Shown here piece after piece: positions 1 to 6,644 of a DNA stretch of 8,487 bases. Origin of the DNA: Bacillota bacterium (lineage in GTDB: Bacteria; Bacillota; Clostridia; Lachnospirales; Lachnospiraceae); the NCBI GenBank assembly GCA_023437885.1, contig JAEZFH010000120.1, positions 1 through 8,487 of the forward strand, given 5' to 3'. Under the pieces are notes generated by a model. The model was not told the origin of the DNA. It saw only the letters and a program-made list of their open reading frames with translations, and made no database searches. The position numbers and the translations under genes are program-made. The first letter of the stretch is position 1. Each line of letters starts with the position of its first letter.

Positions 1-1
1 T

Positions 2-352
2 ATTAAAACGGCGGTGTCGGAGGCGGTGACAAATTCCATCATCCATGGTTATGTGAACACGATTGGTAAGATTGTAATGCACTGCGTCATATGCGGCAAT
101 GAGCTTATGGTGGAAATCAGCGACCAGGGGGCGGGGATTGAGAACATTGAGAAAGCGATGGAGCCTCTCTATACGACCAGGCCGGAGCTGGAGCGTTCCG
201 GTATGGGCTTCTCCTTTATGGAAGCTTTCATGGATGACTTGGAGGTGGAATCCGTAATGAGTAAGGGAACCCTGGTAAGAATGAGGAAAAAGGTGGGGAA
301 ACCGGAGCGGATCAAGGAGTGTACGCAGGAAGCCGTCCAGAAAGCATTTTAA
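2..352 (+). CDS. spoIIAB: Anti-sigma-F factor SpoIIAB, 3' part (5' end outside window)
   Basis: SpoIIAB is a GHKL-fold serine kinase. In the predivisional cell and mother cell it binds and inactivates sigma F, and it phosphorylates the anti-anti-sigma factor SpoIIAA. The reading frame is open from base 2, so 116 C-terminal residues of a protein usually near 140-146 are visible. The ATP-binding boxes are clear: the N box (EAVTNSIIHGY), the G1 box (DQGAGI) and the G2 box (RSGMGFSFME). They are joined by the characteristic PLYTTRPELERSGMGF stretch and followed by FMDDLEVES, all close to the Bacillus protein as I know it. The GTG at 14 lies inside the conserved N-box region and is not a start. 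The gene is followed on the same strand by sigF, as in spoIIA operons. The operon promoter, normally sigma-H/Spo0A dependent, would lie to the left of the window. Confidence 0.96.
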   Translation: MKTAVSEAVTNSIIHGYVNTIGKIVMHCVICGNELMVEISDQGAGIENIEKAMEPLYTTRPELERSGMGFSFMEAFMDDLEVESVMSKGTLVRMRKKVGKPERIKECTQEAVQKAF

Positions 353-435
353 CGATTGCAGTCAGTACATACCAGCAGCAGTTGCTAATTCACAGCATCT
401 GAAAAGCTGGGAAGAGATATTCTTTGCGCTGCAGA

Positions 436-448
436 GGAAGGAGAGAGG
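436..448 (+). promoter_or_regulatory. Ribosome binding site deciding the sigF GTG start
   Basis: A purine-rich GGAAGGAGAGAGG run ends 6 bases before the GTG at 455. An ATG at 453-455 overlaps this GTG in another frame but reads only six codons to a TGA (471-473). The GTG frame gives the family N-terminus (MDTLELIRRSKEGD), so GTG is the start. Confidence 0.75.
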
Positions 449-454
449 TTTAAT

Positions 455-1171
455 GTGGATACGCTTGAGCTGATAAGACGGTCAAAGGAAGGCGACAGGG
501 AAGCGAGAGATCGTGTTGTGACAGAGAATGTGGGATTGGTGTGGAGCATTGTCCGAAGATTTGCGAATCGGGGGCATGAGATGGAGGACTTGTTTCAGAT
601 AGGAAGTATCGGATTAATCAAAGCAATTGATAAATTTGACTCATCCTATGAGGTTAAATTTTCAACCTATGCCGTACCCATGATAACCGGTGAGATTAAG
701 CGATTTTTGCGCGACGACGGTATGATTAAGGTGAGCAGATCACTGAAGGAGAGTGCGGCAAGAATCAGAGTTGTCAGAGAGAAATATGGAAATACCTATG
801 GCAGGGAACCTACCCTGGAGGAAATTGAAGAGGAACTGGATATTGATAAGGAAGAAATCATCATGGCGCTGGAAACCGGTGCTGAAGTCGAGTCATTATA
901 CAAGACAATTTACCAAGGGGATGGAAGTCCCATATTTTTAATTGATAAGCTGACAGAAACAAAGGATGAGAGCGAAAATTTAGTGGACAGGCTTGCTTTA
1001 AAGGAAATCATTGCTTCTCTGGATGAAAAGGAGCAGGAGATTATCAAGCTTAGATACTTTAAGGATAGAACACAGACGGATATCGCGAAGGAACTGGGCA
1101 TCTCTCAGGTACAGGTATCCCGTATGGAAAAAAGAATTTTAAAAATAATGAGAGAAAGACTGGGCGCGTAG
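455..1171 (+). CDS. sigF: RNA polymerase sigma-F factor (SpoIIAC)
   Basis: This is the first forespore-specific sigma factor, which directs core RNA polymerase to early forespore genes after asymmetric division and is held inactive by SpoIIAB. The 238-residue protein has sigma-70 region 2 with DLFQIGSIGLIKAIDKFD (about 45-62) and the -10-recognition segment FSTYAVPMITGEIKRFLRDD (69-88). Region 3 follows (KVSRSLKE onward). The region 4.2 helix-turn-helix is TDIAKELGISQVQVSRMEKR (about 208-227). The length is slightly short of the 255 residues of the B. subtilis protein. RFLRDDGMIKVSRSLKE and its place directly after spoIIAB separate it from sigma G and sigma B. Translation starts at GTG. The 102-base gap from spoIIAB is wider than the near-contact spacing seen in Bacillus. 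Transcription probably ends at the hairpin at 1230-1290. Confidence 0.96.
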   Translation: MDTLELIRRSKEGDREARDRVVTENVGLVWSIVRRFANRGHEMEDLFQIGSIGLIKAIDKFDSSYEVKFSTYAVPMITGEIKRFLRDDGMIKVSRSLKESAARIRVVREKYGNTYGREPTLEEIEEELDIDKEEIIMALETGAEVESLYKTIYQGDGSPIFLIDKLTETKDESENLVDRLALKEIIASLDEKEQEIIKLRYFKDRTQTDIAKELGISQVQVSRMEKRILKIMRERLGA

Positions 1172-1229
1172 TGTGAAAAGAGATACTAAACCTGCAAAAT
1201 ACGCAGACTAAGTATTTCTAAGTTTCACA

Positions 1230-1290
1230 CCGGAAGAAACCCGGAATGAATTTCAGTGGAAATTCATTCCGATTTTCTTCCGGGTTTTTT
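1230..1290 (+). terminator. Rho-independent terminator after sigF
   Basis: A long hairpin has outer arms CCGGAAGAAA (1230-1239) and TTTCTTCCGG (1274-1283). A two-base mismatch separates these from a 13-bp inner stem (1242-1254 with 1259-1271) closed by a four-base AGTG loop. A GTTTTTT run at 1284-1290 follows directly. It lies 58 bases past the sigF stop, so it should separate the spoIIA and spoVA transcripts. Confidence 0.93.
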
Positions 1291-1308
1291 GAAAGTTATA
1301 TTTTACCA

Positions 1309-1337
1309 GTATAGCAAAGTTTTAAAATCATATAATA
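1309..1337 (+). promoter_or_regulatory. Possible forespore (sigma-G/F type) promoter for the spoVA block
   Basis: GTATA (1309-1313) is followed after 17 bases by TATAATA (1331-1337). Forespore sigma-G promoters are described as roughly GNATR, 17-18 bases, CATNNTA. The match misses only the first C of the -10 element. The -10 is also a perfect sigma-A TATAAT, but I see no TTGACA-like -35 at the right distance. The location, just after the sigF terminator and before the spoVA genes, supports a promoter. The sigma class is inference from a short motif. Confidence 0.4.
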
Positions 1338-1348
1338 TTAACATTAGA

Positions 1349-1400
1349 AGCATCAGTAACTATGGATGATAAGCATCCTTTTTACTGATGCTGTTTCTTT
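1349..1400 (+). other. Leader hairpin before the spoVA block (attenuator-like)
   Basis: AGCATCAGTAA (1349-1359) pairs perfectly with TTACTGATGCT (1382-1392). Inside, GGATG (1364-1368) pairs with CATCC (1374-1378). The stem is followed by GTTTCTTT, a broken T-run. It would lie at the very 5' end of a transcript starting just after the -10 at 1331-1337. It may be a weak terminator or attenuator, or a 5' stabilising hairpin; the sequence cannot decide. Confidence 0.6.
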
Positions 1401-1433
1401 ACCAGACTAAAGAATTGGAGTGTGAAGGCAGCG

Positions 1434-1613
1434 ATGTCAGTGAGAAGGAAATTATTTTGGATTACCGCTTTTATCGTTTTTATGGCGGTGGCCATCGTAT
1501 TATGTGTGGAGCTGTTTAGTACCGTGCGAGAAACAGAATTTGACGGGACTCTGGTGCGAAAGGCGGGTGAGCTTTTGACGCTTGCCGATTTAAGATTCCC
1601 TTATTTAATATAG
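1434..1613 (+). CDS. Small single-pass membrane protein of unknown function
   Basis: I do not recognise this protein. Starting at ATG 1434 it has 59 residues, with a positively charged start (MSVRRK). One strongly hydrophobic helix follows at about residues 6-24 (LFWITAFIVFMAVAIVLCV). A charged tail (STVRETEFDGTLVRKAGELL) and a short hydrophobic end (LADLRFPYLI) complete it. The charge pattern predicts N-terminus inside and tail outside. GAAGG at 1424-1428 lies 5 bases before the ATG. The GTG at 1422 is a poorer start, since GGAG ends only one base before it. The stop is 39 bases before spoVAC, so the two are probably cotranscribed. In B. subtilis this position holds spoVAA and spoVAB, but I see no convincing similarity to either. 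It could be a lineage-specific spore membrane protein, or a chance ORF in a leader. Confidence 0.55.
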   Translation: MSVRRKLFWITAFIVFMAVAIVLCVELFSTVRETEFDGTLVRKAGELLTLADLRFPYLI

Positions 1614-1652
1614 CAGCCGTATCGGAGGTTGAAAGGAAAGGAGTAGTTAATT

Positions 1653-2156
1653 ATGGAAAATCAAAAGAACGAATCTCTATCCAAGGTAGTAAGGGAGCAG
1701 AATAAGCAGAAGAGAAATGAGCTTTATAATGATTATGTAAAACAGACTACACCCAAGTTCAGCATGATAAAGAATTTAGTGAAGGCCTATGTTGTGGGAG
1801 GGCTGATCTGTACTTTGGGACAAGCCTTTATCGCCTATTATAAATATCTGGGGGCGGAGGAGGAGCTGGCCAAATCATATAATACGGTTACCTTAGTGTT
1901 CCTTGCGATCTTGCTGACAGGCTTGGGCTTTTATCAGAAGCTGGCCAAATTCGCCGGAGCAGGTACTCTTGTACCGATTACAGGTTTTGCTAACTCTGTG
2001 GCATCACCGGCGGTAGAATACAAGAAGGAAGGTCAAGTCTTTGGTATTGGCTGCAAAATATTCACGATTGCAGGCCCCGTAATTCTATACGGTATTTTCT
2101 CTACCTGGCTGCTTGGCCTGATTTATTATATCCTGAAGCTGTTAAAGGTGGTTTAG
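1653..2156 (+). CDS. spoVAC: Stage V sporulation protein AC (SpoVAC)
   Basis: SpoVAC is an integral protein of the spore inner membrane. It is part of the SpoVA channel that takes Ca-dipicolinate into the forespore and releases it at germination, and the Bacillus protein has been reported to behave as a mechanosensitive channel. This 167-residue copy has a charged N-terminal tail (1-38). Hydrophobic segments lie at about 40-62 (including AYVVGGLICTLGQAFIAYY), 77-94 and 134-160. Between the last two is the family loop AKFAGAGTLVPITGFANSVA (98-117), which also occurs in SpoVAE. An AAAGGAG site (1637-1643) ends 9 bases before the ATG. It is the second gene of the block, 65 bases before spoVAD. 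Confidence 0.95.
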   Translation: MENQKNESLSKVVREQNKQKRNELYNDYVKQTTPKFSMIKNLVKAYVVGGLICTLGQAFIAYYKYLGAEEELAKSYNTVTLVFLAILLTGLGFYQKLAKFAGAGTLVPITGFANSVASPAVEYKKEGQVFGIGCKIFTIAGPVILYGIFSTWLLGLIYYILKLLKVV

Positions 2157-2221
2157 TGGCTTGTAAGGAAGGCTTTTGAGGCTCGAATTATAAGTGAAAC
2201 AATAGAAAAGAGGAATAATGT

Positions 2222-3274
2222 ATGTCTTTGCAGGAAAACAATAAAACAAAAATGATGGGTAAACAAAGCATCCAATTTATGAATCCTCCATGCATCATAG
2301 CAGCCTCTTCCATCGCTGGAAAGAAGGAAAGCGAAGGACCGTTGGGAACTTTCTTTGATGCGGTGGAGGAGGACCCGCTGCTTGGCAAGAAGACCTGGGA
2401 GGATGCAGAAAGTGAGCTGATGAAGCGAGCTGCTCTAAAGGTGCTTGAGAAGGCCGGGCTGGCAAGCCGGGATATCCGCTACCTGGTGGGAGGAGATCTT
2501 CTGGGACAGCTGATTGCCACCTCTTTTGGCATAGGGGAGCTGGAAATACCGATGCTTGGGATCTACGGAGCCTGTTCGACCATGGGCGAAGCAATGTCGG
2601 TTGGAGCAATTCTGGTGGACGGGGGCTATGCAGACAGGGTCATGGCGATCACCTCAAGCCATTTTGCCGGCGCAGAAAAGCAATTCCGCTTTCCTCTGGA
2701 TTACGGTAACCAGAGGCCTTATTCCGCTTCCTGGACTGTTACCGGCAGCGGTGCCGTTATTCTGGCTGAACCTGGCATGGCATCCTGGGACAAGGGTGCG
2801 CCAATCGTAGTGAAAGGGGTTACGATCGGTAAGATTGTGGACTTTGGATTAAAGGATTCCATGAATATGGGTGCAGCTATGGCACCGGCTGCCTATGAGA
2901 CGATCAAGCAAAATTTCGAGGATTTCGGTGTGGAGCCGTCTTATTACGATAGAATTATTACCGGAGATCTGGGGTATGTAGGAAAGAACATTCTGATTGA
3001 TTTGCTGAAAGAGAAAAATTATGATATATCCGAAAATCACATGGATTGCGGGATAGAAATCTTTGATAAGGAGCAGCAGGATACCCATGCAGGAGGAAGT
3101 GGCTGCGGCTGCGCTGCCATAACCTTTACTTCCTATGTACTTAAGCAGCTTCGGGAGGGTAAATGGAAAAGAGTACTGTTCATTCCTACCGGAGCCTTAT
3201 TGTCTCAAGTGAGCTTTAATGAAGGGAATACGGTTCCCGGTATCGCTCATGCCGTCATTGTGGAAAGGAGCTGA
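2222..3274 (+). CDS. spoVAD: Stage V sporulation protein AD (SpoVAD), dipicolinate-binding
   Basis: SpoVAD is the soluble, thiolase-fold component of the SpoVA complex. It binds dipicolinic acid on the spore inner membrane and is needed for its uptake. The 350-residue protein is slightly longer than the 338 of B. subtilis because of an extra N-terminal stretch before GKQSIQFMNPP. Family stretches include KKESEGPLGTFFDAV (34-48), KTWEDAESELMKRA (57-70), the thiolase-like cysteine in YGACSTMGEAM (Cys118) and HAGGSGCGCAAI (about 289-300). There is no membrane helix. AAGAGGA at 2208-2214 lies 7 bases before the ATG at 2222. An out-of-frame ATG at 2218 is ignored. The spoVAE ribosome site is embedded in the last codons, which indicates tight coupling of the two genes. 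Confidence 0.96.
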   Translation: MSLQENNKTKMMGKQSIQFMNPPCIIAASSIAGKKESEGPLGTFFDAVEEDPLLGKKTWEDAESELMKRAALKVLEKAGLASRDIRYLVGGDLLGQLIATSFGIGELEIPMLGIYGACSTMGEAMSVGAILVDGGYADRVMAITSSHFAGAEKQFRFPLDYGNQRPYSASWTVTGSGAVILAEPGMASWDKGAPIVVKGVTIGKIVDFGLKDSMNMGAAMAPAAYETIKQNFEDFGVEPSYYDRIITGDLGYVGKNILIDLLKEKNYDISENHMDCGIEIFDKEQQDTHAGGSGCGCAAITFTSYVLKQLREGKWKRVLFIPTGALLSQVSFNEGNTVPGIAHAVIVERS

Positions 3275-3277
3275 CTT

Positions 3278-3634
3278 ATGGATTATGTAAAGGCATTTCT
3301 GGTAGGAGGAGCAATCTGTGCATTGGTTCAGATATTACTGGATAAAACAAAGCTGTTACCCGGAAGAGTTATGGTAATATTGGTATGCACCGGTGCAGTT
3401 CTGGGAGCAATAGGTATTTATGAACCCTTTGCAAAGTGGGCCGGAGCCGGTGCCGGTGTTCCCTTGACCGGTTTTGGCAATGTACTTTTTAAGGGTGTAA
3501 AGGAAGCGGTGGATAAGGAGGGCTTTATCGGCATCTTCAAGGGAGGCTTTACTTCCTCCTCGGTTGGGATTTCTGCAGCACTCATTTTGTCCTATATCGC
3601 CTCCTGGTTCTTTGGACCAAAGATGAAATCCTAA
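3278..3634 (+). CDS. spoVAE: Stage V sporulation protein AE (SpoVAE/SpoVAEB)
   Basis: This small integral membrane subunit of the SpoVA dipicolinate channel has 118 residues, the usual size for the SpoVAEB form. Hydrophobic segments lie at about 3-22 (YVKAFLVGGAICALVQILLD), 28-46 and 92-112. The signature AKWAGAGAGVPLTGFGN (52-68) is shared with SpoVAC. The ATG lies 3 bases past the spoVAD stop, and its GGAAAGGAG site (3262-3270) lies inside spoVAD, so translation is probably coupled. It is the last gene of the block. No spoVAF or spoVAEA-type gene follows, which fits the reduced AC-AD-AE set of many clostridia. Confidence 0.94.
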   Translation: MDYVKAFLVGGAICALVQILLDKTKLLPGRVMVILVCTGAVLGAIGIYEPFAKWAGAGAGVPLTGFGNVLFKGVKEAVDKEGFIGIFKGGFTSSSVGISAALILSYIASWFFGPKMKS

Positions 3635-3670
3635 GACAGATACACATCGAGCGGTAGTGACTTAAAGATA

Positions 3671-3718
3671 CAGGGGAGGGTCGGGAGAAACCACAAAGCT
3701 TCTCCCGACCCTCCCCTG
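3671..3718. terminator. Perfect 19-bp hairpin between convergent spoVAE and PBP genes
   Basis: The arms at 3671-3689 (starting CAGGGGAGGG) and 3700-3718 pair perfectly over 19 GC-rich bases around a 10-base loop. The hairpin lies 36 bases past the spoVAE stop and 25 bases past the PBP stop on the other strand. That position suggests a shared bidirectional terminator. Neither side has a long T-run: the + side continues AGATAGTTATTTTATT and the - side is also only mildly T-rich. Termination is therefore inferred from stem strength and position. Confidence 0.75.
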
Positions 3719-3743
3719 AGATAGTTATTTTATTCCAGCTGAT

Positions 3744-6470
3744 CTATGGCAGCCTCATCTGGTTTGGAAGTAAAACATCGTTAATATTCTGAATTGTTTG
3801 ATCATCTTCGTAGATTTCGTCCTCATATCCATCCTCAAAGAATTCATCGTCCTCGAAGATATCAGGAGGAGCAGTGGGCTGAACCGGAACCTGGGAAGCC
3901 TTTGTATGGATTAGACAGGATACACTGGGATAGAGATAGGGAGTGTCCTCGGTAACACCGGTTTCGGTCTTATTCAGGAAAACAGCATCCTTGACCCGAG
4001 GACAGTATTCGGTGGCCAATGCGCCCGATTCCGTACATACGGGAGCCTTAACATGAATATCACAGTACTCGGTGGGCTGAGTTCCTTTGGCAAAGTACTC
4101 AACTCTTGTAGTATCTCCTCCCAGATAATGATCGCATACACCTTCTACGGCGAGCTTGCCGGACTTCGTACATATTTTTGCAGTGACGACAGAGTCGGGA
4201 ATGGTAAAGGACTTTGTCTCAAGGTTCTTCTGTATATGGATTTGCTCCATGATTGTCTTCCAGATCTTCCGGTTATAGGTCTTATCGGTCTGACTCCGGT
4301 TGTTATCGAAACCGGACCATACGGTAGCGGTATAATACGGAGAGTAACCGGAAAACCACAGGTCATTATAATCTGAGGTGGAACCTGTCTTACCAGCAAC
4401 CGGCATATCGATAGCCGTAAGGCGGAGATTTTTACCTGTTCCGATCTTAACCACATCCTCCATTGCATTGGTCAGCAGGAATGCGGTGGATTCCTTCATT
4501 ACCTGGTCATGCTCCGGTGACTTTGTCAATAGGACCTTGCCGTTATGGTCCAGTATCTTTGTATAAAAGATGGGTTCGGTATATACACCGCCGTTTGCAA
4601 TTGCAGCATAAGCAGCCGTTAATTGCAGATTGCTGACACCGTCAGTCAGTCCTCCCAATGCCATGGGGTAGTTAATATCGGATACGACACTGCCGTTTGC
4701 TTCCTTACGGGAGTCCACCAACGAAGTGAAGCCTAATTTCTGAAGGTAGTCATACCCCAGCTCCGGTGTTACTTCTACGAAGGTTTTCACCGTAACAATA
4801 TTCATAGAGTTATAGATGCCTTTTCGCAGGGTACTCAGACCCTCGTATTTCTTCGATGAGGTCCAGTTGTTCACCTCTTTTTTTGATTTTGGATAGTAGT
4901 AGGGACCGGAGTCATCCTGAACGCTGGCAAGTGTTAAGCCCGCACTGTCAAGGGCAGGGAGGTAGGTGGATAACACCTTGAAGGTGGAACCGGGCTGGCG
5001 GACAGTATTTGTTGCACGATTTAAGGTCCGGTTCCCAATTTTTTCACCGCGTCCCCCCTCGATGGCAACAATCTCTCCGGTACGCTGATCCATAACTACA
5101 AAGGAGATTTGAGGCTGGATCGTCATGGTAACCTTCTCGCCGAGAATGGTGTCTCCCTCTTCGGTCATGGCTTCACGGAAGGCATCGATTTTTGCCTGCA
5201 TATCCTCTTTATCTGTAAAAAGCAGGGAGAATTTGCTTCCGTTATTATCAACATACAAGCCCTCAGGATCGGCATAGTCTTTATAATATTCCAGCAGATC
5301 ATTGCTGTGGTAATGCTTTGTGGTCTTGTCCCGGTCATTCTTCTGGACGGAAAGGGCATAGGTCAATTCCCAGAAGGAGGTTCCGATCGCGGGGAAGTTT
5401 GCCTCGTCCGAGAACACATCGTCGCAGATTCCCTGGATGGTGGAATCCTGTGTGGTATAGATGCTCAGGCCGCCGCTGTATAATAAGGTGGAGGCCTGGG
5501 TCTGGGTATAGCCCAGCTCAGATTGCAGATCCTCCATCACCTGCTCAATCAGCTCATCAACAAAATAGCTGTAGTAAGAGGTGGTATCCAGTTCTTCATT
5601 CACGGATTGAATTCGGGAATAAACATCATCGGCAAGAGCAAAATCGTGCTCCTCCTGGGAGCTATAGCCCTGCTTCAGCATCTCATTCAGAATATCATCC
5701 CGGCGTTCCTTGTTTCTCTCCGGGTAGTTAATCGGGTTGCGATACACCGGAAGCTGGGCAATTGCAGCAATCGTAGCCGCTTCCGAGAGAGTCAGTTCCT
5801 TGGCCTCCTTATTAAAATACCGTTTTGCGGCGGTCTGTATGCCATAGGTACCGGAACCGAGGTTGATGGTATTCAGATAATATTCCAGTATGGTATCCTT
5901 ATCTAGCCGGTCTTCCAGCTGGACGGCGAGATACTGCTCCTGAATCTTTCGCTCCACACGTTCTATCATGGAAGTCTCTCTGCCGCCGTCAAAAACCTGC
6001 TTCTTCAGAAGCTGCTGTGTAATGGTACTGGCACCCTGACTGAAGTCCCCTGATTTTAAACCGATAAAAGCCGCACGAAAGATACCCTTCACATCAATTC
6101 CCTCATGCTCGTAGAAACGCTCATCCTCGATACTGATAAAGGCATATTTTACATGCTCCGGCAGCTCCGATAAAGGAACATAAACCCGGTTTGCCTGTGC
6201 ACCGATCAAGGTTTCAATTGCATTGCCTTCCCGGTCATAGACGTTGGTAGTGAAACCGGTGGGAACTACATTAATCTGGGAGATGTCGGGAGAGCTGTCA
6301 ATTAAGCCTTTGACAAAACCCAGGCCGGCAAAGGTTCCGACAATTGCCAGAAATATAAATAACACGATGCATAAGCGGAACAATGTAATTCTTGTCTTAG
6401 AAATGAGACGCCTGGAAGTTGACTTTATATACTGTTGTTTTGTTTCGATACCTCTTTTACTGTAATCCAT
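3744..6470 (-). CDS. Class A penicillin-binding protein (PBP1A type): glycosyltransferase plus transpeptidase
   Basis: This bifunctional peptidoglycan synthase polymerises lipid II and crosslinks stem peptides on the outer face of the membrane. Numbering is from the chosen start, giving 908 residues. A basic cytoplasmic tail leads to one membrane anchor (about 28-52). The GT51 domain shows EDERFYEHEGID (catalytic Glu115), GASTITQQ (146-153), RKIQE (174-178) and ILEYYLNTINLG. The transpeptidase domain shows STFK (Ser495), SMN (555-557) and KTG (694-696). Roughly 110 residues between the domains (about 340-450) exceed what I expect for a compact linker. The C-terminal extension has six cysteines in a repeated pattern and an Asp/Glu-rich tail (about 870-890). 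The gene converges on spoVAE and stands alone on its strand. Whether it serves vegetative growth or the spore cannot be told from sequence. Confidence 0.96.
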   Translation of the reverse strand: MDYSKRGIETKQQYIKSTSRRLISKTRITLFRLCIVLFIFLAIVGTFAGLGFVKGLIDSSPDISQINVVPTGFTTNVYDREGNAIETLIGAQANRVYVPLSELPEHVKYAFISIEDERFYEHEGIDVKGIFRAAFIGLKSGDFSQGASTITQQLLKKQVFDGGRETSMIERVERKIQEQYLAVQLEDRLDKDTILEYYLNTINLGSGTYGIQTAAKRYFNKEAKELTLSEAATIAAIAQLPVYRNPINYPERNKERRDDILNEMLKQGYSSQEEHDFALADDVYSRIQSVNEELDTTSYYSYFVDELIEQVMEDLQSELGYTQTQASTLLYSGGLSIYTTQDSTIQGICDDVFSDEANFPAIGTSFWELTYALSVQKNDRDKTTKHYHSNDLLEYYKDYADPEGLYVDNNGSKFSLLFTDKEDMQAKIDAFREAMTEEGDTILGEKVTMTIQPQISFVVMDQRTGEIVAIEGGRGEKIGNRTLNRATNTVRQPGSTFKVLSTYLPALDSAGLTLASVQDDSGPYYYPKSKKEVNNWTSSKKYEGLSTLRKGIYNSMNIVTVKTFVEVTPELGYDYLQKLGFTSLVDSRKEANGSVVSDINYPMALGGLTDGVSNLQLTAAYAAIANGGVYTEPIFYTKILDHNGKVLLTKSPEHDQVMKESTAFLLTNAMEDVVKIGTGKNLRLTAIDMPVAGKTGSTSDYNDLWFSGYSPYYTATVWSGFDNNRSQTDKTYNRKIWKTIMEQIHIQKNLETKSFTIPDSVVTAKICTKSGKLAVEGVCDHYLGGDTTRVEYFAKGTQPTEYCDIHVKAPVCTESGALATEYCPRVKDAVFLNKTETGVTEDTPYLYPSVSCLIHTKASQVPVQPTAPPDIFEDDEFFEDGYEDEIYEDDQTIQNINDVLLPNQMRLP

Positions 6471-6476
6471 ATGAAT

Positions 6477-6480
6477 CTCC
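6477..6480 (-). promoter_or_regulatory. Ribosome binding site deciding the PBP start
   Basis: Read on the minus strand, GGAG lies 6 bases before the ATG at 6470-6468. The upstream in-frame ATG at 6482 has no Shine-Dalgarno sequence (TGTTTTGGCAGA precedes it). Its own second codon forms part of the GGAG. The shorter start, MDYSKRGIETK, is therefore preferred. Confidence 0.75.
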
Positions 6481-6644
6481 ATTCTGCCAAAACAATACTG
6501 AATTTCAAACGAAAATTATATTCTGTGTTATCATCTTTAGTAGGTGGCCAGTTGAGCATAGAAACTGTTCCTGATCTCCAGTTCCGTTTGCATGTCGCAA
6601 GCAAGCTTGAACACGTATGCTACGTTCTCATTATATCAAAGATA

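Noticed and set aside
372..410. Hairpin in the spoIIAB-sigF gap as a terminator
   Set aside because: The stems are only 4-5 bp with no T-run. It is too weak to separate the two genes, which are cotranscribed in known spoIIA operons.
2295..3088. Minus-strand and alternative-frame ORFs within spoVAD
   Set aside because: Shadows of a strongly recognised conserved gene. The translations have no plausible domain.
4053..4566. Plus- and minus-strand ORFs overlapping the transpeptidase region of the PBP
   Set aside because: They are alternative-frame shadows of the SMN-to-KTG region, whose correct frame carries the catalytic motifs.
5109..5906. Overlapping ORFs on the plus strand inside the PBP gene (5109-5483, 5318-5731, 5523-5906)
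   Set aside because: They are antisense to well conserved PBP coding sequence, with low-complexity or arginine/proline-rich translations and no family resemblance.
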